64,000 nt of DNA from Amycolatopsis lurida (GTDB lineage Bacteria; Actinomycetota; Actinomycetes; Mycobacteriales; Pseudonocardiaceae): assembly GCF_900105055.1 (NCBI RefSeq), contig NZ_FNTA01000004.1, forward strand, positions 2,201,501-2,265,500, read 5' to 3'. Below the pieces are notes generated by a model. The model saw only the letters and a program-made list of their open reading frames with translations, was not told the origin of the DNA and searched no databases. A program made the position numbers and the translations under genes. Below are positions 1-9,767 of the stretch, piece by piece; the stretch's first letter is position 1; each line of letters opens with the position of its first letter.

Positions 1-1011
1 GAGCTGGGTTTCCGGTCCATCGCCGAGGCCGTCGGCCACGCGGAGATGCTCGACAAGCGCAAGGCGATCGATCACTGGAAGGCCGCCGGGCTCGACCTGT
101 CGCCGATCTTCCACGTGCCCGACATGGCCCCGGCCGGGCTGCGCCACCAGCAGACGGTGCAGGACCACGGGCTGGAGAAGGCGCTCGACAACACGCTGAT
201 CCAGCTCGCCGAGGGCGCGCTGTCGTCCGGCGACAAGGTGCGGCTGGAACTGCCGGTCCGCAACGTGAACCGGACCGTCGGCACCATGCTCGGCCACGAA
301 CTCACCAAGCGGTGGGGCGGCGAAGGCCTGCCGGACAACACGATCGACGTCACCTTCACCGGGACCGCCGGTCAGTCGTTCGGCGCGTTCGTGCCCAAGG
401 GCATCACGCTGCGGCTTTACGGCGACGGCAACGACTACGTCGGCAAGGGTCTCTCCGGCGGACGGCTCATCGTCCGCCCGCCGAAGGTGGCGCGGTACAA
501 CGCCGAAGAGCACATCATCGCGGGCAACGTGATCGGGTACGGCGCGACCAGCGGCGAGATCTTCATCCGCGGCAAGGTCGGCGAGCGGTTCTGCGTGCGC
601 AACTCGGGCGCGCTGGCCGTCGTCGAAGGCGTCGGCGACCACGGCTGCGAGTACATGACCGGTGGCCGTGTCGTCGTGCTCGGCGGCGTGGGCCGCAACT
701 TCGCGGCCGGTATGTCGGGCGGCGTCGCCTACGTGCTGGACCTGCCCGCGCACCGGATCAACCCGGAGATGGTCGACGTCGACCCGCTGGATTCGTCCGA
801 TGTGGACTTCCTGCGTGAGGCGCTCGAAAAGCATTACGACGAAACGGAGTCCGCGGTCGCGCGTGCGCTGCTCGCCGACTGGGACGCCGCCGTCGACCGG
901 TTCGGCAAGGTCATGCCGAAGGACTACAAGCGCGTGCTCGCGGCGCAGGCGAAGGCCGAGCGTGACGGGCGTGACGTGAACGAGGCGATCATGGAGGCAG
1001 CTCATGGCTGA
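1..1011 (+). CDS. gltB: Glutamate synthase large subunit, C-terminal part (partial, 5' end outside window)
   Basis: The reading frame is open from base 1, so this is the last 336 residues of a protein that begins upstream. GltB makes glutamate from glutamine and 2-oxoglutarate in the cytoplasm together with GltD. The visible part starts with the end of the synthase domain ([12 protein letters not shown], then [12 protein letters not shown]) and continues into the C-terminal glutamate synthase beta-helix domain. That domain shows the usual run of glycine-spaced repeats ([57 protein letters not shown]). Its 3' end overlaps gltD by 8 bp, as expected for translationally coupled subunits. Methionine codons such as the one at 46 are internal, not starts. 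Confidence 0.96.
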   Translation, partial: ELGFRSIAEAVGHAEMLDKRKAIDHWKAAGLDLSPIFHVPDMAPAGLRHQQTVQDHGLEKALDNTLIQLAEGALSSGDKVRLELPVRNVNRTVGTMLGHELTKRWGGEGLPDNTIDVTFTGTAGQSFGAFVPKGITLRLYGDGNDYVGKGLSGGRLIVRPPKVARYNAEEHIIAGNVIGYGATSGEIFIRGKVGERFCVRNSGALAVVEGVGDHGCEYMTGGRVVVLGGVGRNFAAGMSGGVAYVLDLPAHRINPEMVDVDPLDSSDVDFLREALEKHYDETESAVARALLADWDAAVDRFGKVMPKDYKRVLAAQAKAERDGRDVNEAIMEAAHG

Positions 1012-2455
1012 TCCCAAGGGCTTTCTGACCACCACTCGCGAGACGCCCAAGAGCCGTCCCGTCGACCTGCGCCTGATGGACTGGCGCGAGGTGTACGAGG
1101 ACTTCGCGACCTCGAAGCTGCAGAAGCAGGCCGGCCGCTGCATGGACTGCGGTATCCCGTTCTGTCACCAGGGCTGCCCGCTCGGGAACCTCATTCCCGA
1201 GTGGAACACGCTGACCTGGCGTGACGATTGGCGCGACGCGGCCGAGCGGCTGCACGCGACCAACAATTTCCCGGAGTTCACCGGGACCCTCTGCCCGGCG
1301 CCGTGCGAGACGGCGTGTGTGCTCGGGATCAACGACGATCCCGTCACCATCAAGCGGGTCGAGATCTCGATCATCGACCGGGCCTTCGAAGAAGGCTGGG
1401 TCACGCCGGAGATGCCGGTCGTCAAGACCGGCAAGAAGGTGGCGGTGGTCGGGTCCGGCCCGTCGGGACTCGCCGCGGCGCAGCAGCTCACGCGTGCGGG
1501 CCACAGCGTCGTGGTCTTCGAGCGGGCCGACAAGATCGGCGGGCTGCTGCGCTACGGCATCCCCGAATTCAAGATGGAGAAGCACCGGCTCGACCGGCGC
1601 CTCGACCAGATGCGGGCCGAGGGCACGGAGTTCCGGACTTCGGTGAACGTCGGCGTCGACCTCACCGTCGAGGAACTCCAGTCGTCCTACGACGCCGTGG
1701 TCCTCGCCGGCGGTGCGACCGCGTGGCGCGACCTGCCGATCCCCGGCCGCGAGCACGCCGGTATCCACCAGGCGATGGAGTTCCTCCCGCACGCCAACCG
1801 GGTCGCCGCCGGTGAGCTGGACGTCTCGCCGATCAGCGCCGAGGGCCTCGACGTCGTGGTTATCGGCGGTGGCGACACCGGCGCGGACTGCGTCGGGACG
1901 TCGCACCGCCAGGGCGCGAAGTCGGTGACGCAGCTGGAGATCATGCCGAAGCCGCCGCTTTCGCGGTCGGACGCGCACCCGTGGCCGACGTATCCGATGA
2001 TCTACCGCGTCTCGTCCGCGCACGAAGAGGGCGGCGAGCGGCTGTACTCGGTCAACACGCAGGAGTTCGTGGCCGACGCCGACGGGCGCGTGCGCGCGCT
2101 GAAGCTGGTCGAGGTGCGCAACGAGGGCGGCAAGTTCGTCCCGGTTCCCGGAACGGAACGCGAACTGCCCGCGCAGCTGGTGCTGCTCGCGATGGGCTTC
2201 GTCGGCCCGGAGCGGGAAGGCCTCCTGGAGTCGCTCGACGTCGAACTGGACCAGCGCGGCAACGTCGCCCGCGACAAGTCCTTCAAGACCAGCGTCGACA
2301 ACGTGTTCGTGGCGGGTGACATGGGCCGCGGCCAGTCGCTCATCGTGTGGGCGATCGCCGAAGGCCGCTCCGCCGCGGCCGGGGTGGACGCGTTCCTCAC
2401 CGGGCGGGACGTGCTGCCCGCCCCGATCGCGCCGACCGACCGGCCTCTCACCTAG
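1004..2455 (+). CDS. gltD: Glutamate synthase small (beta) subunit
   Basis: 483 residues, full length for the family. GltD takes electrons from NADPH through FAD and iron-sulphur clusters to the FMN of GltB. The N-terminal ferredoxin-like domain has cysteines at 46, 49, 54 and 58 ([15 protein letters not shown]) and at 97, 101 and 105 (CPAPCETAC). A Rossmann FAD site follows ([15 protein letters not shown], about 147-160), then a second nucleotide site ([15 protein letters not shown]) and a C-terminal FAD-contacting motif ([18 protein letters not shown]). The ATG lies inside the last codons of gltB, so the two are coupled. A 23-bp-arm hairpin follows closely and should end the operon. Confidence 0.97.
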   Translation: MADPKGFLTTTRETPKSRPVDLRLMDWREVYEDFATSKLQKQAGRCMDCGIPFCHQGCPLGNLIPEWNTLTWRDDWRDAAERLHATNNFPEFTGTLCPAPCETACVLGINDDPVTIKRVEISIIDRAFEEGWVTPEMPVVKTGKKVAVVGSGPSGLAAAQQLTRAGHSVVVFERADKIGGLLRYGIPEFKMEKHRLDRRLDQMRAEGTEFRTSVNVGVDLTVEELQSSYDAVVLAGGATAWRDLPIPGREHAGIHQAMEFLPHANRVAAGELDVSPISAEGLDVVVIGGGDTGADCVGTSHRQGAKSVTQLEIMPKPPLSRSDAHPWPTYPMIYRVSSAHEEGGERLYSVNTQEFVADADGRVRALKLVEVRNEGGKFVPVPGTERELPAQLVLLAMGFVGPEREGLLESLDVELDQRGNVARDKSFKTSVDNVFVAGDMGRGQSLIVWAIAEGRSAAAGVDAFLTGRDVLPAPIAPTDRPLT

Positions 2456-2467
2456 GCCGCTTTTAGC

Positions 2468-2518
2468 GCGTGAAGGCCCCCTTCCCTCGGCTGAGCCGAG
2501 GGAAGGGGGCCTTCACGC
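2468..2518 (+). terminator. Perfect 23-bp-arm palindrome after gltD
   Basis: Arms at 2468-2490 and 2496-2518 are perfectly complementary with a 5-base loop (CTGAG). It lies 13 bases after the gltD stop and has no following T-run, as is common in actinomycetes. The core word TGAAGGCCCCCTTCC recurs in the palindrome at 33815-33869. Confidence 0.75.
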
Positions 2519-2532
2519 ATGTTCGCCCTCTC

Positions 2533-2594
2533 GCGCTTAGTCCTCTGCATGCGTTAGTTGCGCGTGCAACCACCGAAAGCAGAGGACTAAACGC
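2533..2594. repeat. Inverted repeat upstream of the DyP peroxidase gene
   Basis: A 16-base arm at 2533-2548 (GCGCTTAGTCCTCTGC) pairs with 2579-2594 with one mismatch. A small inner hairpin (GTTGC/GCAAC, 2557-2570) lies in the loop. It sits between the gltD terminator and the next gene. It could be a second terminator or a mobile palindromic element. I see no convincing promoter in the rest of the 318-base gap. Confidence 0.6.
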
Positions 2595-2773
2595 GGGGCG
2601 TGATCGGCGCTTTGGTCCTTTCGAGTGAAAGAACCGCCGGAAGAGTGTACTTGCGGGTGATGACAGCGAGGTTTCGGTATCGGTTGTATCAAGGGGTAAG
2701 ACCCGCACGGCGGCGACCGGCACATACCTGCCGGGGCCGCCGGACGGGTTTCTCAAGGAGGGGGTTCCTTGCC

Positions 2774-4186
2774 ATGTCCGTCGATCTGACCATGCCTTTG
2801 GAATGGAAGACCGCGACCGGCGACGCCGCGAAAATGCTCGAAGAACTACAGCCGAACATCCTCAAAACACACGCTCGCGACCATTTTTCCGCACTGTTCC
2901 TCCGATTTTCGGAGGCCACGGACGCGATGAAGTTCCTCGCGTCGCTCGTCCCGCTGATGAAGTCCGCGAAGACCCACCTGACCGAGGTCGAGCGCTTCAA
3001 GGCCGAAGGGGTGAAGGGGACGCCCTACGTCGGCACCGGGTTGACGGCGGCGGGCTACCGGTTCCTGAAAATCGAGGTGCCACAAGACGAATCTTTCCGT
3101 CGCGGCATGCGCGCGCAGGAGACCCGCGAGAAGCTGAACGACCCGCCGCGCTCCACGTTCGACGGGGGATACCACGACGAGATCCACGCGGTCGTCATCA
3201 TCGGCGACGCCGAGGACGCTCCGATGACCGCGCGCCGGAACCAGGTTCTGGCGCTGATTCCGCCGACGGTTTCCGTCGTCGCCGAGGAAACCGGATTCGG
3301 GCGGGTGAACGCCAACGGTGATGGAATCGAGCATTTCGGCTACGTCGACGGCCGGAGCCAGCCGTTGTTCCTGGTCGAGGACATCCACGCGGAAAAGACG
3401 GAAACGGACGGGATCAGCGTCTGGGATCCGGCCGCGCCGCTGAACCAGGTACTCGTCCCGGATCACGCCGCTCCCGATCCCGGAGTGCATTTCGGCAGCT
3501 ACTTCGTTTTCCGTAAATTAGAGCAGAATGTGCGGCGGTTCAAGCAGTCGGAGGAGGTTCTGGCGGATCAATTGGGGCTCGTCGGCGAAGACCGGGAACG
3601 GGCGGGCGCGATGATCGTCGGCCGGTTCGAAGACGGCACCCCGCTGACCGCGCAACGGGAAGAAGGCGCGGAAAGTCCGGTACCGAACAACTTCGACTAC
3701 GGAAGTGACGCCGCCGGCGCCAAATGCCCCTTCCAGGCCCACATCCGGAAGACGAACCCGCGCGGCAGCGGAGGCGCGGAACAGCCACCGCAGGAACGCC
3801 TGCACCTGATGGCGCGGCGGGGCGTGCCCTACGGCGAACGAGCCGACGACCCGAACGCCGATCTGCCGCCCTCGGCCCGGCCGAGCGGCGGTGTCGGCCT
3901 GCTGTTCATGGCGTTCAATTCGGTACTGGACAACCAGTTCGAGTTCACCCAGGCGAACTGGTCGAACAACCCGGGGTTCCCGATCCCACCCGTCGGGGTC
4001 AAACCGCCAGGCCTCGACCCGGTCATCGGCCAGGGCCCGCGGCCGGAATCCGTCTACACCACGGAATGGGCGGGCACGCGCACGGTGACCGCGGATCCGA
4101 TCCCGCAGGCGGTGACGCTGAAGGGCGGCGACTACTTCTTCATGCCGTCGCTCGCCTTCCTGCGCGGGCTCGGCGGAAAGGACTGA
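2774..4186 (+). CDS. DyP-type haem peroxidase
   Basis: 470 residues from the ATG at 2774, which follows AAGGAG at 2755-2760 (13-base spacing). The frame extends further upstream to 2600, but that part has no family-like sequence and crosses the intergenic repeat zone. DyP peroxidases oxidise dyes, phenols or lignin-like substrates with H2O2. The distal GxxDG motif is present as GYVDG at 189-193. The region around 318-330 (CPFQAHIRKTNPR) carries the expected proximal haem histidine H323 and a conserved arginine. The length and several insertions resemble the larger DyP subfamilies. No Tat signal is visible at the chosen start, so export is not indicated and a cytoplasmic or encapsulated location is more likely. 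The natural substrate cannot be read from sequence. Confidence 0.9.
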   Translation: MSVDLTMPLEWKTATGDAAKMLEELQPNILKTHARDHFSALFLRFSEATDAMKFLASLVPLMKSAKTHLTEVERFKAEGVKGTPYVGTGLTAAGYRFLKIEVPQDESFRRGMRAQETREKLNDPPRSTFDGGYHDEIHAVVIIGDAEDAPMTARRNQVLALIPPTVSVVAEETGFGRVNANGDGIEHFGYVDGRSQPLFLVEDIHAEKTETDGISVWDPAAPLNQVLVPDHAAPDPGVHFGSYFVFRKLEQNVRRFKQSEEVLADQLGLVGEDRERAGAMIVGRFEDGTPLTAQREEGAESPVPNNFDYGSDAAGAKCPFQAHIRKTNPRGSGGAEQPPQERLHLMARRGVPYGERADDPNADLPPSARPSGGVGLLFMAFNSVLDNQFEFTQANWSNNPGFPIPPVGVKPPGLDPVIGQGPRPESVYTTEWAGTRTVTADPIPQAVTLKGGDYFFMPSLAFLRGLGGKD

Positions 4187-4288
4187 TCGGGCGGCGAATA
4201 TCCGCTGAACGTCACCGTAACGGGCGAAAATCCGATATCGATCCGGAGTCGGCGGAGATAGCCTGCGAAACGGGCCGGTCCTGGGCGT

Positions 4289-4329
4289 GCCGGCCACCGG
4301 GCGGACGCCGGTCACTGGGGGTGGCCGGC
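4289..4329 (+). terminator. Possible terminator behind the DyP gene
   Basis: Perfect 10-bp arms GCCGGCCACC (4289-4298) and GGTGGCCGGC (4320-4329) enclose a 21-base loop, about 100 bases after the DyP stop. It separates that gene from the DeoR regulator. Assignment rests only on stem strength and position. Confidence 0.45.
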
Positions 4330-4454
4330 GCCCGCTCCTTTCGCTCTTTCCCTCCCGATGTCCCGAAACCGCCGCTTCTCGCCGCCCGTATCGCGACGCG
4401 TAGTACTTTGTCCGGTGCGATAAGCGACATCGGGCTTCGGGGAGGGAGCTGGAG

Positions 4455-5240
4455 ATGAATCGGCATGAGCGACTCACGGCTTTATTGGACATGGTGGGAG
4501 AGCGGGAAAAGGTCGACGTCGAGGTTTCGGCGGGCGAACTCGGTGTCTCCCCCGCGACGATCCGCCGGGACCTCGATCACCTGGCGGGCCGCAATCTCGT
4601 GGTCCGCACCCGCGGCGGCGCCGTCGCGAGCAACGTCGCCTACGACCTTCCGTTGCGGCACAAGGCGGCTCGCAACGCGCCCGAACAGCAACGGATTTCC
4701 GCCGCCGCGGCCAGAATGGTCGACCCCGGCATGGTGGTCGGCCTCAACGGCGGCACCACGAGCACCGAAGTGGGCCGTGCGCTCGCGACCCGGCCGGACA
4801 TGGGCGAGCCGACCGGCGGTCCGTCGCTCACCGTGGTGACGAACGCGCTCAACATCGCCCATGAACTGGCCGTGCGCCCCAATATCAAGATCGTGGTGAC
4901 CGGCGGGGTCGCGCGGCAGCAGTCGTTCGACCTGTCCGGCCCGCTGTCGCACCTGTTCCTCGACCAGATCTCGCTGGATCTGGTGTTCCTCGGGGTGGAC
5001 GCCTTCGACCCGGTGCACGGCGCGCAGGCGCATCACGAAGGGGACGCGAGCACGAACCGGCTGATGGCGGCCCGCGCCCGTCAGGTCGTCGTGCTCGCCG
5101 ACAGCGGGAAACTCGGCGGTCACGCCTTCGCGAAGATCTGCGCGACCACCGACGTCGACGTTCTCGTCACCGATGGCCGCGCGGATCCGGAGCGGGTGCA
5201 CGCCTTCGAGGAGGAAGGCGTGCGGGTGGTCAAGGCTTGA
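4455..5240 (+). CDS. DeoR-family transcriptional regulator
   Basis: 261 residues. The N-terminal DeoR helix-turn-helix is clear (RHERLTALLDMVGEREKVDV, then VSPATIRRDLDHLAGRNLVV, about residues 3-55). It is followed by the DeoR C-terminal sensor domain with the GGTTSTEVGRAL and TGGVARQQSFDLSGPL segments and the VLADSGKLG motif near the end. Such regulators normally bind sugar phosphates and repress carbohydrate genes. The ATG at 4455 has GGGAGG a few bases upstream. The 3' end overlaps the convergent ROK kinase gene by 11 bp, so a shared role in amino-sugar or sugar use is plausible but inferred from position only. Confidence 0.9.
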   Translation: MNRHERLTALLDMVGEREKVDVEVSAGELGVSPATIRRDLDHLAGRNLVVRTRGGAVASNVAYDLPLRHKAARNAPEQQRISAAAARMVDPGMVVGLNGGTTSTEVGRALATRPDMGEPTGGPSLTVVTNALNIAHELAVRPNIKIVVTGGVARQQSFDLSGPLSHLFLDQISLDLVFLGVDAFDPVHGAQAHHEGDASTNRLMAARARQVVVLADSGKLGGHAFAKICATTDVDVLVTDGRADPERVHAFEEEGVRVVKA

Positions 5241-6135
5241 GCCGGTCCAGTGCCAGCAGCGCCGCGCCGAGCCTGCCCGCCTCGTCGCCGAGCTGCGCGA
5301 TCCGCAGTTCGGGCATCCGCTGGAACTGCAGGTTCGCCGCCAGCCACGCGCGTACGGGTTCGAGGACGTAGTCGCCCGCGGTGAACAGGCCGCCGCCGAG
5401 AACGACGACTTCGGGTGCCAACAGCGTGACCAGGGTCTTGATGCCGTGGCCGAGCCCTTCGAGCGCGTCGTTGACCACGGAGATCGCGGCCTCGTCGCCG
5501 TGCCGGGCGGCGTCGACCACCTGCTCCGCGCCGTCCGCGGGCCGTCCGGTGTGCTCGCTGTAGCGGCGGGCGATGGCCGACGCGGAGGAGATCGCCTCGA
5601 GACATCCCGTCGCGCCGCACCCGCACGGCAGCCGGTGGCCGACGTCGATATGCCCGATCTCGCCGCCTTGCCCGCCCGCGGCGTACAGCCTTCCGTCGAG
5701 CTGGAGCGCGGCCGCGATCCCGGTGCCGACCGGGATGAAGGCGGCGTCGGTGCAGCCTTTGCCCGCGCCGACGCGGAACTCCGCGAGCCCGCCGGCGCGG
5801 ACGTCGTGCCCGAACGCGAACGGCAGCCCCAGCCTGCGGTCGAGCATCTCGCCGAACGGCACGTTCCGGAAGTCGAGGTTCGCCGAGAACCGGGCCACTC
5901 GCCCGACTTCGTCGACGATGCCGGGGATGACCACGCCGACGGCGTCCGGCGTCCCGGTCCCCGCCTGCTTGCCCAGCGTTTCCACGATCCGCGCGACCTG
6001 GTCCGCGAGCGCCTCGCCGTCCGCTCCGCGCGCCGTCGGCTCGCGCAGGCTGGCGAGGTCTTTCAGGTCCGCGTCGTACAGGGCCGCCTTGATGGACGTT
6101 CCGCCGACATCGAGTGCCGCCACCGCAGGTGTCAT
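5230..6135 (-). CDS. ROK-family sugar kinase (glucokinase / N-acetylglucosamine kinase-like)
   Basis: 301 residues. It begins with the phosphate-binding motif ALDVGGTSIKAALYD, has the GTGIAAALQLDGRLYAG-like core, and carries the ROK zinc signature around CGCGATGCLEA together with the GEIGHIDV histidine. These identify a ROK kinase rather than a ROK repressor, because no N-terminal winged helix is present. It should phosphorylate glucose or an N-acetylated hexosamine with ATP in the cytoplasm; the exact sugar cannot be assigned. It converges with the DeoR gene, with an 11-bp overlap of stop regions. The ATG at 6135 is taken as start because the ALDVGGT motif follows within six residues, as usual. 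Confidence 0.92.
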   Translation of the reverse strand: MTPAVAALDVGGTSIKAALYDADLKDLASLREPTARGADGEALADQVARIVETLGKQAGTGTPDAVGVVIPGIVDEVGRVARFSANLDFRNVPFGEMLDRRLGLPFAFGHDVRAGGLAEFRVGAGKGCTDAAFIPVGTGIAAALQLDGRLYAAGGQGGEIGHIDVGHRLPCGCGATGCLEAISSASAIARRYSEHTGRPADGAEQVVDAARHGDEAAISVVNDALEGLGHGIKTLVTLLAPEVVVLGGGLFTAGDYVLEPVRAWLAANLQFQRMPELRIAQLGDEAGRLGAALLALDRLKP

Positions 6136-6194
6136 AGCTGGATTTTGGCATGCGCCCCGCCGCGGACCGCAAGGATTCCGTCGTCGCCGTACCG

Positions 6195-6824
6195 TCAGCC
6201 GCGCGGGGTCAGGTACCCCTGGGAGAACGCCGTGGCCACGGCCGCCGCCCGGTCGTTGACGCCGAGTTTCGCGTACACGTGCAGCAGGTGTGTCTTCACC
6301 GTCGCTTCGCTGATGAACAGCCTTTTCGCGGCCTCGCGGTTCGTCGAACCCTGGGCGATCAGTTCGAGGACTTCCAGTTCACGGTGTGAGAGCGGGCCTG
6401 AGGTCGGCTGCCGCATCTGCCCCATCAACCGGGTCGCGACGGCGGGAGAGAGCATCGCCTTTCCCTGGGCGGCCGCCTCCACCGCGCGGAACAGTTCGTC
6501 CCTCGGCGCGTCCTTCAGCAGGTAGCCGGTGGCACCGGCCTGGATGGCAGGCAGCACGTCGCTGTCCGTGTCGTACGTGGTGAGCACGAGGATCCGCGAA
6601 GTCACCCCGCGTTTCGCCAGCTCTTCGATGGCTGTGACGCCGTCGATCCGGGGCATCCGCAGATCCATGAGGATCACGTCGGGCCGGAGCTTCACCCCGG
6701 CGGTGATGGCCTCCTCGCCGTCCCCGGCCTCACCGAGGACATCGAAGCGCGGGTCGGCGCTGAACATGCCGCGCAGCCCGTCGCGCACCACGGGATGGTC
6801 GTCGACGATCAACAGCGAGATCAC
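6195..6824 (-). CDS. NarL/LuxR-type response regulator
   Basis: 209 residues. The receiver domain starts with LLIVDDHPVVRDGL, has the phosphorylatable aspartate at D54 (ILMDLRMP) and the conserved lysine in LLKDAP near 104. The C-terminal LuxR helix-turn-helix is LSHRELEVLELIAQGSTNREAAKRLFISEATVKTHL, in part. It overlaps the histidine kinase gene by 4 bp (ATGA), so the two form a cognate pair. As the last gene of an exporter operon, it probably controls expression of the ABC genes upstream in response to membrane or antibiotic stress; that role is inferred from the common LiaR/DesR-like arrangement. Confidence 0.95.
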   Translation of the reverse strand: MISLLIVDDHPVVRDGLRGMFSADPRFDVLGEAGDGEEAITAGVKLRPDVILMDLRMPRIDGVTAIEELAKRGVTSRILVLTTYDTDSDVLPAIQAGATGYLLKDAPRDELFRAVEAAAQGKAMLSPAVATRLMGQMRQPTSGPLSHRELEVLELIAQGSTNREAAKRLFISEATVKTHLLHVYAKLGVNDRAAAVATAFSQGYLTPRG

Positions 6825-8104
6825 CGCTCGGCTCCGGCCGGAATCGCCGGCACGGACGCCGAGATCGCGGTGCCCCCGCCCGGCTCCGACTCGATGTCGA
6901 GACGTCCGGCGAGGCGCTGCACGCGCTGCCGCATACCGGCGAGCCCGAACCCGCCGTCTGCGGAACCGTTGGCGCGCTTGGCGGTGGGCTCGAAGCCCAC
7001 GCCGTCGTCACGCACGTCGAGCGTCACCAGATCCTCCATGTACGACAGGGTCAGGCCGACTCGGCCCGCCTTCGCGTGCTTGGCCACGTTGGCCAGTGCT
7101 TCTTGAGCGGCCCGGAGCAGCGTCACCTCGACATCGGCGTGCATCGGCCGAGGGTCGCCGGTGGTGGTCAGCACCGCCTCGATGCGGTTCACCTCCGACC
7201 AGCGTCTGGTCACGTCGCCGATCGCGTCCTGGAGCCTGCCCTCGGCGAGCGGCTCCGGCTGCACCGCGTGCACCGTCCGGCGTGCCTCGGTCAGGCTTTC
7301 CCTCGCGAGGTTCATCGCGTTCGTCACGTGCCGGTGCAGCACCGGGGGCTCGTCCAGGGTCTGCTCGGCGGCCTGGAGCTGGGTGAGGATGCCTGCCAGG
7401 CCTTGCGCCAGGGTGTCGTGAATGTCCCTGGCGATCCGCTGCCGCTCGTCGAGCACCCCGGCCTCCCTGGCCTGGACCAGCAGCTGGGCGTGCAGGCCGG
7501 CGTTCTCCTCCAGCGCCGCCTCCAGCCTGGTGTTCGCCTCGTTCAGCTCGGCGAGCGCCTGCTTCTGCTTGAGGTTGCGCTGGTCCGACTGCTCGGCGAT
7601 CCGGGAGAAAGCCCCGGCCAGCACGGTGATGATCACGCTGAGCGCCGCCCACGCCGCCCACATGTTCTCGTCCCGGATCCCGGTCAGCCCGCCCAGGTAC
7701 GCCACCGCCGAGATCACGGACGTGGCGGCGACCCCGACGTACCGCCAGCGGCCTTTCAGGTAATGGAACGCCTGGGGGTAGCCGATGAAGGCGAAGAGGC
7801 CGTACCACGGCGCGACCGCGACCAGGCAGGCCGTCAGCAGCATCAAACCCGTGTAGTACAGGCCCATCAGCGGGCCGTTCCGGTGCCATTCCGGATGAAG
7901 CGTGTGGAACCAGAAGGTCCAGGCCAGGATTCCGGCCGAAAGCGTGAGCACTGCCGGCAGGTGCACCGGCACCCGCCAGATCGGCAGCAGCACCGAGATG
8001 AGCACGCCGATCGCCAGCAGGACGTACGGAAGGACGTTGAAGACCTTCGTCTCGACCCGTTCCCAGCGGTCGAACTCCGCACGCAGCTCCGCTTCGATGC
8101 CCAC
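6821..8104 (-). CDS. Membrane sensor histidine kinase (HisKA_3 type)
   Basis: 427 residues. The N-terminal part (about 24-165) has five or six hydrophobic segments with little extracellular sequence, typical of intramembrane-sensing kinases. A coiled-coil segment (about 175-215) leads to the HisKA_3 dimerisation region with the phospho-accepting H229 in ERQRIARDIHDTLAQGL. The ATP-binding domain shows the N box (AAQEALANVAKHAKA) and G boxes (DVRDDGVGFEP, GFGLAGMRQRVQ). It lies 3 bases downstream of the ABC permease and overlaps its response regulator by 4 bp. The signal is unknown; the neighbouring exporter points to an envelope-active compound. Confidence 0.95.
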   Translation of the reverse strand: MGIEAELRAEFDRWERVETKVFNVLPYVLLAIGVLISVLLPIWRVPVHLPAVLTLSAGILAWTFWFHTLHPEWHRNGPLMGLYYTGLMLLTACLVAVAPWYGLFAFIGYPQAFHYLKGRWRYVGVAATSVISAVAYLGGLTGIRDENMWAAWAALSVIITVLAGAFSRIAEQSDQRNLKQKQALAELNEANTRLEAALEENAGLHAQLLVQAREAGVLDERQRIARDIHDTLAQGLAGILTQLQAAEQTLDEPPVLHRHVTNAMNLARESLTEARRTVHAVQPEPLAEGRLQDAIGDVTRRWSEVNRIEAVLTTTGDPRPMHADVEVTLLRAAQEALANVAKHAKAGRVGLTLSYMEDLVTLDVRDDGVGFEPTAKRANGSADGGFGLAGMRQRVQRLAGRLDIESEPGGGTAISASVPAIPAGAER

Positions 8105-8107
8105 GAC

Positions 8108-8848
8108 TCACTCCCAGCGGAAGTACCGGGCGGCCAGCCCGCCTGCCACGATCGTCCACCCCAGCAAGACCGCCACCTGCAGTGGTTGCGGCCAGTGACC
8201 GGCGGCGGCGTCCTGCAATGATTGCACGCCCGCACCCAGCGGAGTGAAGTCGCTGATCGTCCGCAGGACGTCGGTCATCTGGGCGCGCGGCACCCAGAGA
8301 CCGGCGAAGAACAGGATCGGGAAGAACAGCAGGGTCCCGATCGCGCCCGCGCTCTTGCCGGTCGGCGCGACGGAAGCGACCAGCAGGCCGATCGCGAACA
8401 TCGCCAGCGCCGTCAGCAGATAGGCAAGCAGATACGCGAAGAACTGACGGGGCAGGCCCACGTCGTACAGCACCCTGCCGATGGCCAGCACGACCAGCAT
8501 CGTCGCCACGGACATGATCGTGGACATCAGCAGCTGCGCGCCGAGCATGACGTGCGGTTTGACCGGGGTGGTCCGCAGGCGCCGCAGCACCCCTTTCTCC
8601 CGGTAGGTGGCGAGCAGCTGGGACACGCTGTTCAGCGCGAACATGGCGAGGCCCATCGCGACGATGATCGGCAGGTACAGGGTGATCGCCCTGGCGCCGC
8701 CGAGGTCCGCGCTGGGTTCTCGCAGCGCGGGGAAGGCGCCGAGGACGACGAGCAGGAGCGGCGGGAACGCGAGCACGAAGAACACGAGCATCGGCTCGCG
8801 GAAGAAGAGTTTGGTCTCGGCGACGGTGAGCCGGGCGAGGGCGGACAT
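8108..8848 (-). CDS. ABC-2 type exporter permease
   Basis: 246 residues with six hydrophobic segments (for example FREPMLVFFVLAFPPLLLVV, ITLYLPIIVAMGLAMFAL, VATMLVVLAIGRVLYDV, TALAMFAIGLLVAS, GTLLFFPILFFAGLWVP and VAVLLGWTIVAGGLAARYF). This is the DrrB/YadH-like ABC-2 fold. It sits 10 bases behind its ATPase gene and 3 bases before the sensor kinase. It should form a homodimeric channel with two ATPase subunits and move a lipid, drug or peptide outward. The substrate is not predictable from the sequence. Confidence 0.93.
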   Translation of the reverse strand: MSALARLTVAETKLFFREPMLVFFVLAFPPLLLVVLGAFPALREPSADLGGARAITLYLPIIVAMGLAMFALNSVSQLLATYREKGVLRRLRTTPVKPHVMLGAQLLMSTIMSVATMLVVLAIGRVLYDVGLPRQFFAYLLAYLLTALAMFAIGLLVASVAPTGKSAGAIGTLLFFPILFFAGLWVPRAQMTDVLRTISDFTPLGAGVQSLQDAAAGHWPQPLQVAVLLGWTIVAGGLAARYFRWE

Positions 8849-8858
8849 GGTGTTCTCC

Positions 8859-9767
8859 TCAGGAGTCGATGGTGCGGCCGGTGAGCGCGACGAACGCGTC
8901 GTCCAGCGACGCCTGCTCGACCCGCAGGCCTGCCGCGGTGACCTGGTTGCGGGCGAGCACGGTGGTGACGGCGAGCAGCAGGTTGCCGGTGCCGGTCACG
9001 ACGAGCTGGTCGCCCGCACGGTCGACCGAGGTGACCTCGGGCAGCGCCGTCAGCGCGAAGTGGTCCAGCGGGGCGGACGGACGGAACCGGATGCGTTGCC
9101 GGTCGTCGACGCCGGCGACCAGCCCGGCCGGGGTGTCGAGCGCGACGACGCGGCCGGAATCGATCACCGCGAGCCGGTCGCACAGTCGTTCGGCTTCCTC
9201 CATGAAATGCGTGACCAGCAGGATCGTGACCCCGCGATCGCGGATTCGCTCGATCAGGCCCCATGCGTCACGGCGAGCCTGCGGGTCCAGGCCGGTGGTG
9301 AGCTCGTCGAGGACCGCCACCTTCGGGTTGCCGATCAGCGCGAGCGCGATCGACAGCCGTTGCTTCTGCCCGCCGGACAACCTGCGGAACTGGGTGTCGA
9401 TCTTGTCGGTCAGGTCGAGGAGGCCGAGAAGTTCCCGCCAGTCGGCCGGTTCACGATAGAAGGAGCGGTACAGCTCCATCGCCTCGCCGACCTTGAGCTT
9501 GTCCGGCAACTCGCTTTCCTGCAGCTGCGCGCCAAGCAGCTGCCGCAGCTCACCGGATTCGCGTCGCGGGTCGAGCCCGCACACCCGGATGGTCCCGCCG
9601 TCCGGGACGCGGAGTCCCTCGACGCATTCGACCGTCGTGGTCTTGCCTGCCCCGTTGGGGCCCAGAATGCCGAAGATCTCGCCTTGTTCGACGGCGAAAC
9701 CGACCCCGTTCACCGCGGTGTGGTCGCCGTAGCGCTTGACGAGGTCTTCCACCTCGATGATTGCCAT
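8859..9767 (-). CDS. ABC exporter ATP-binding protein
   Basis: 302 residues from the ATG at 9767, where the typical N-terminus MAIIEVEDLVKRYG begins. The frame stays open to 9905, but that extension has no ABC sequence and runs toward the divergent cbtB leader. Walker A is GPNGAGKTT, the signature is LSGGQKQRLSIALAL, Walker B is VAVLDELTTGLD, and the switch histidine is in VTHFMEEAERL. The C-terminal 80 residues resemble the DrrA-type regulatory domain. It is the first gene of the four-gene exporter/two-component operon. No clear promoter is visible in the spacer that it shares with the cbtB riboswitch. Confidence 0.94.
   Translation of the reverse strand: MAIIEVEDLVKRYGDHTAVNGVGFAVEQGEIFGILGPNGAGKTTTVECVEGLRVPDGGTIRVCGLDPRRESGELRQLLGAQLQESELPDKLKVGEAMELYRSFYREPADWRELLGLLDLTDKIDTQFRRLSGGQKQRLSIALALIGNPKVAVLDELTTGLDPQARRDAWGLIERIRDRGVTILLVTHFMEEAERLCDRLAVIDSGRVVALDTPAGLVAGVDDRQRIRFRPSAPLDHFALTALPEVTSVDRAGDQLVVTGTGNLLLAVTTVLARNQVTAAGLRVEQASLDDAFVALTGRTIDS

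Noticed and set aside
5173..6525. A 450-codon plus-strand frame across the ROK kinase and response regulator
   Set aside because: Antisense to two well-supported genes and lacking any domain.
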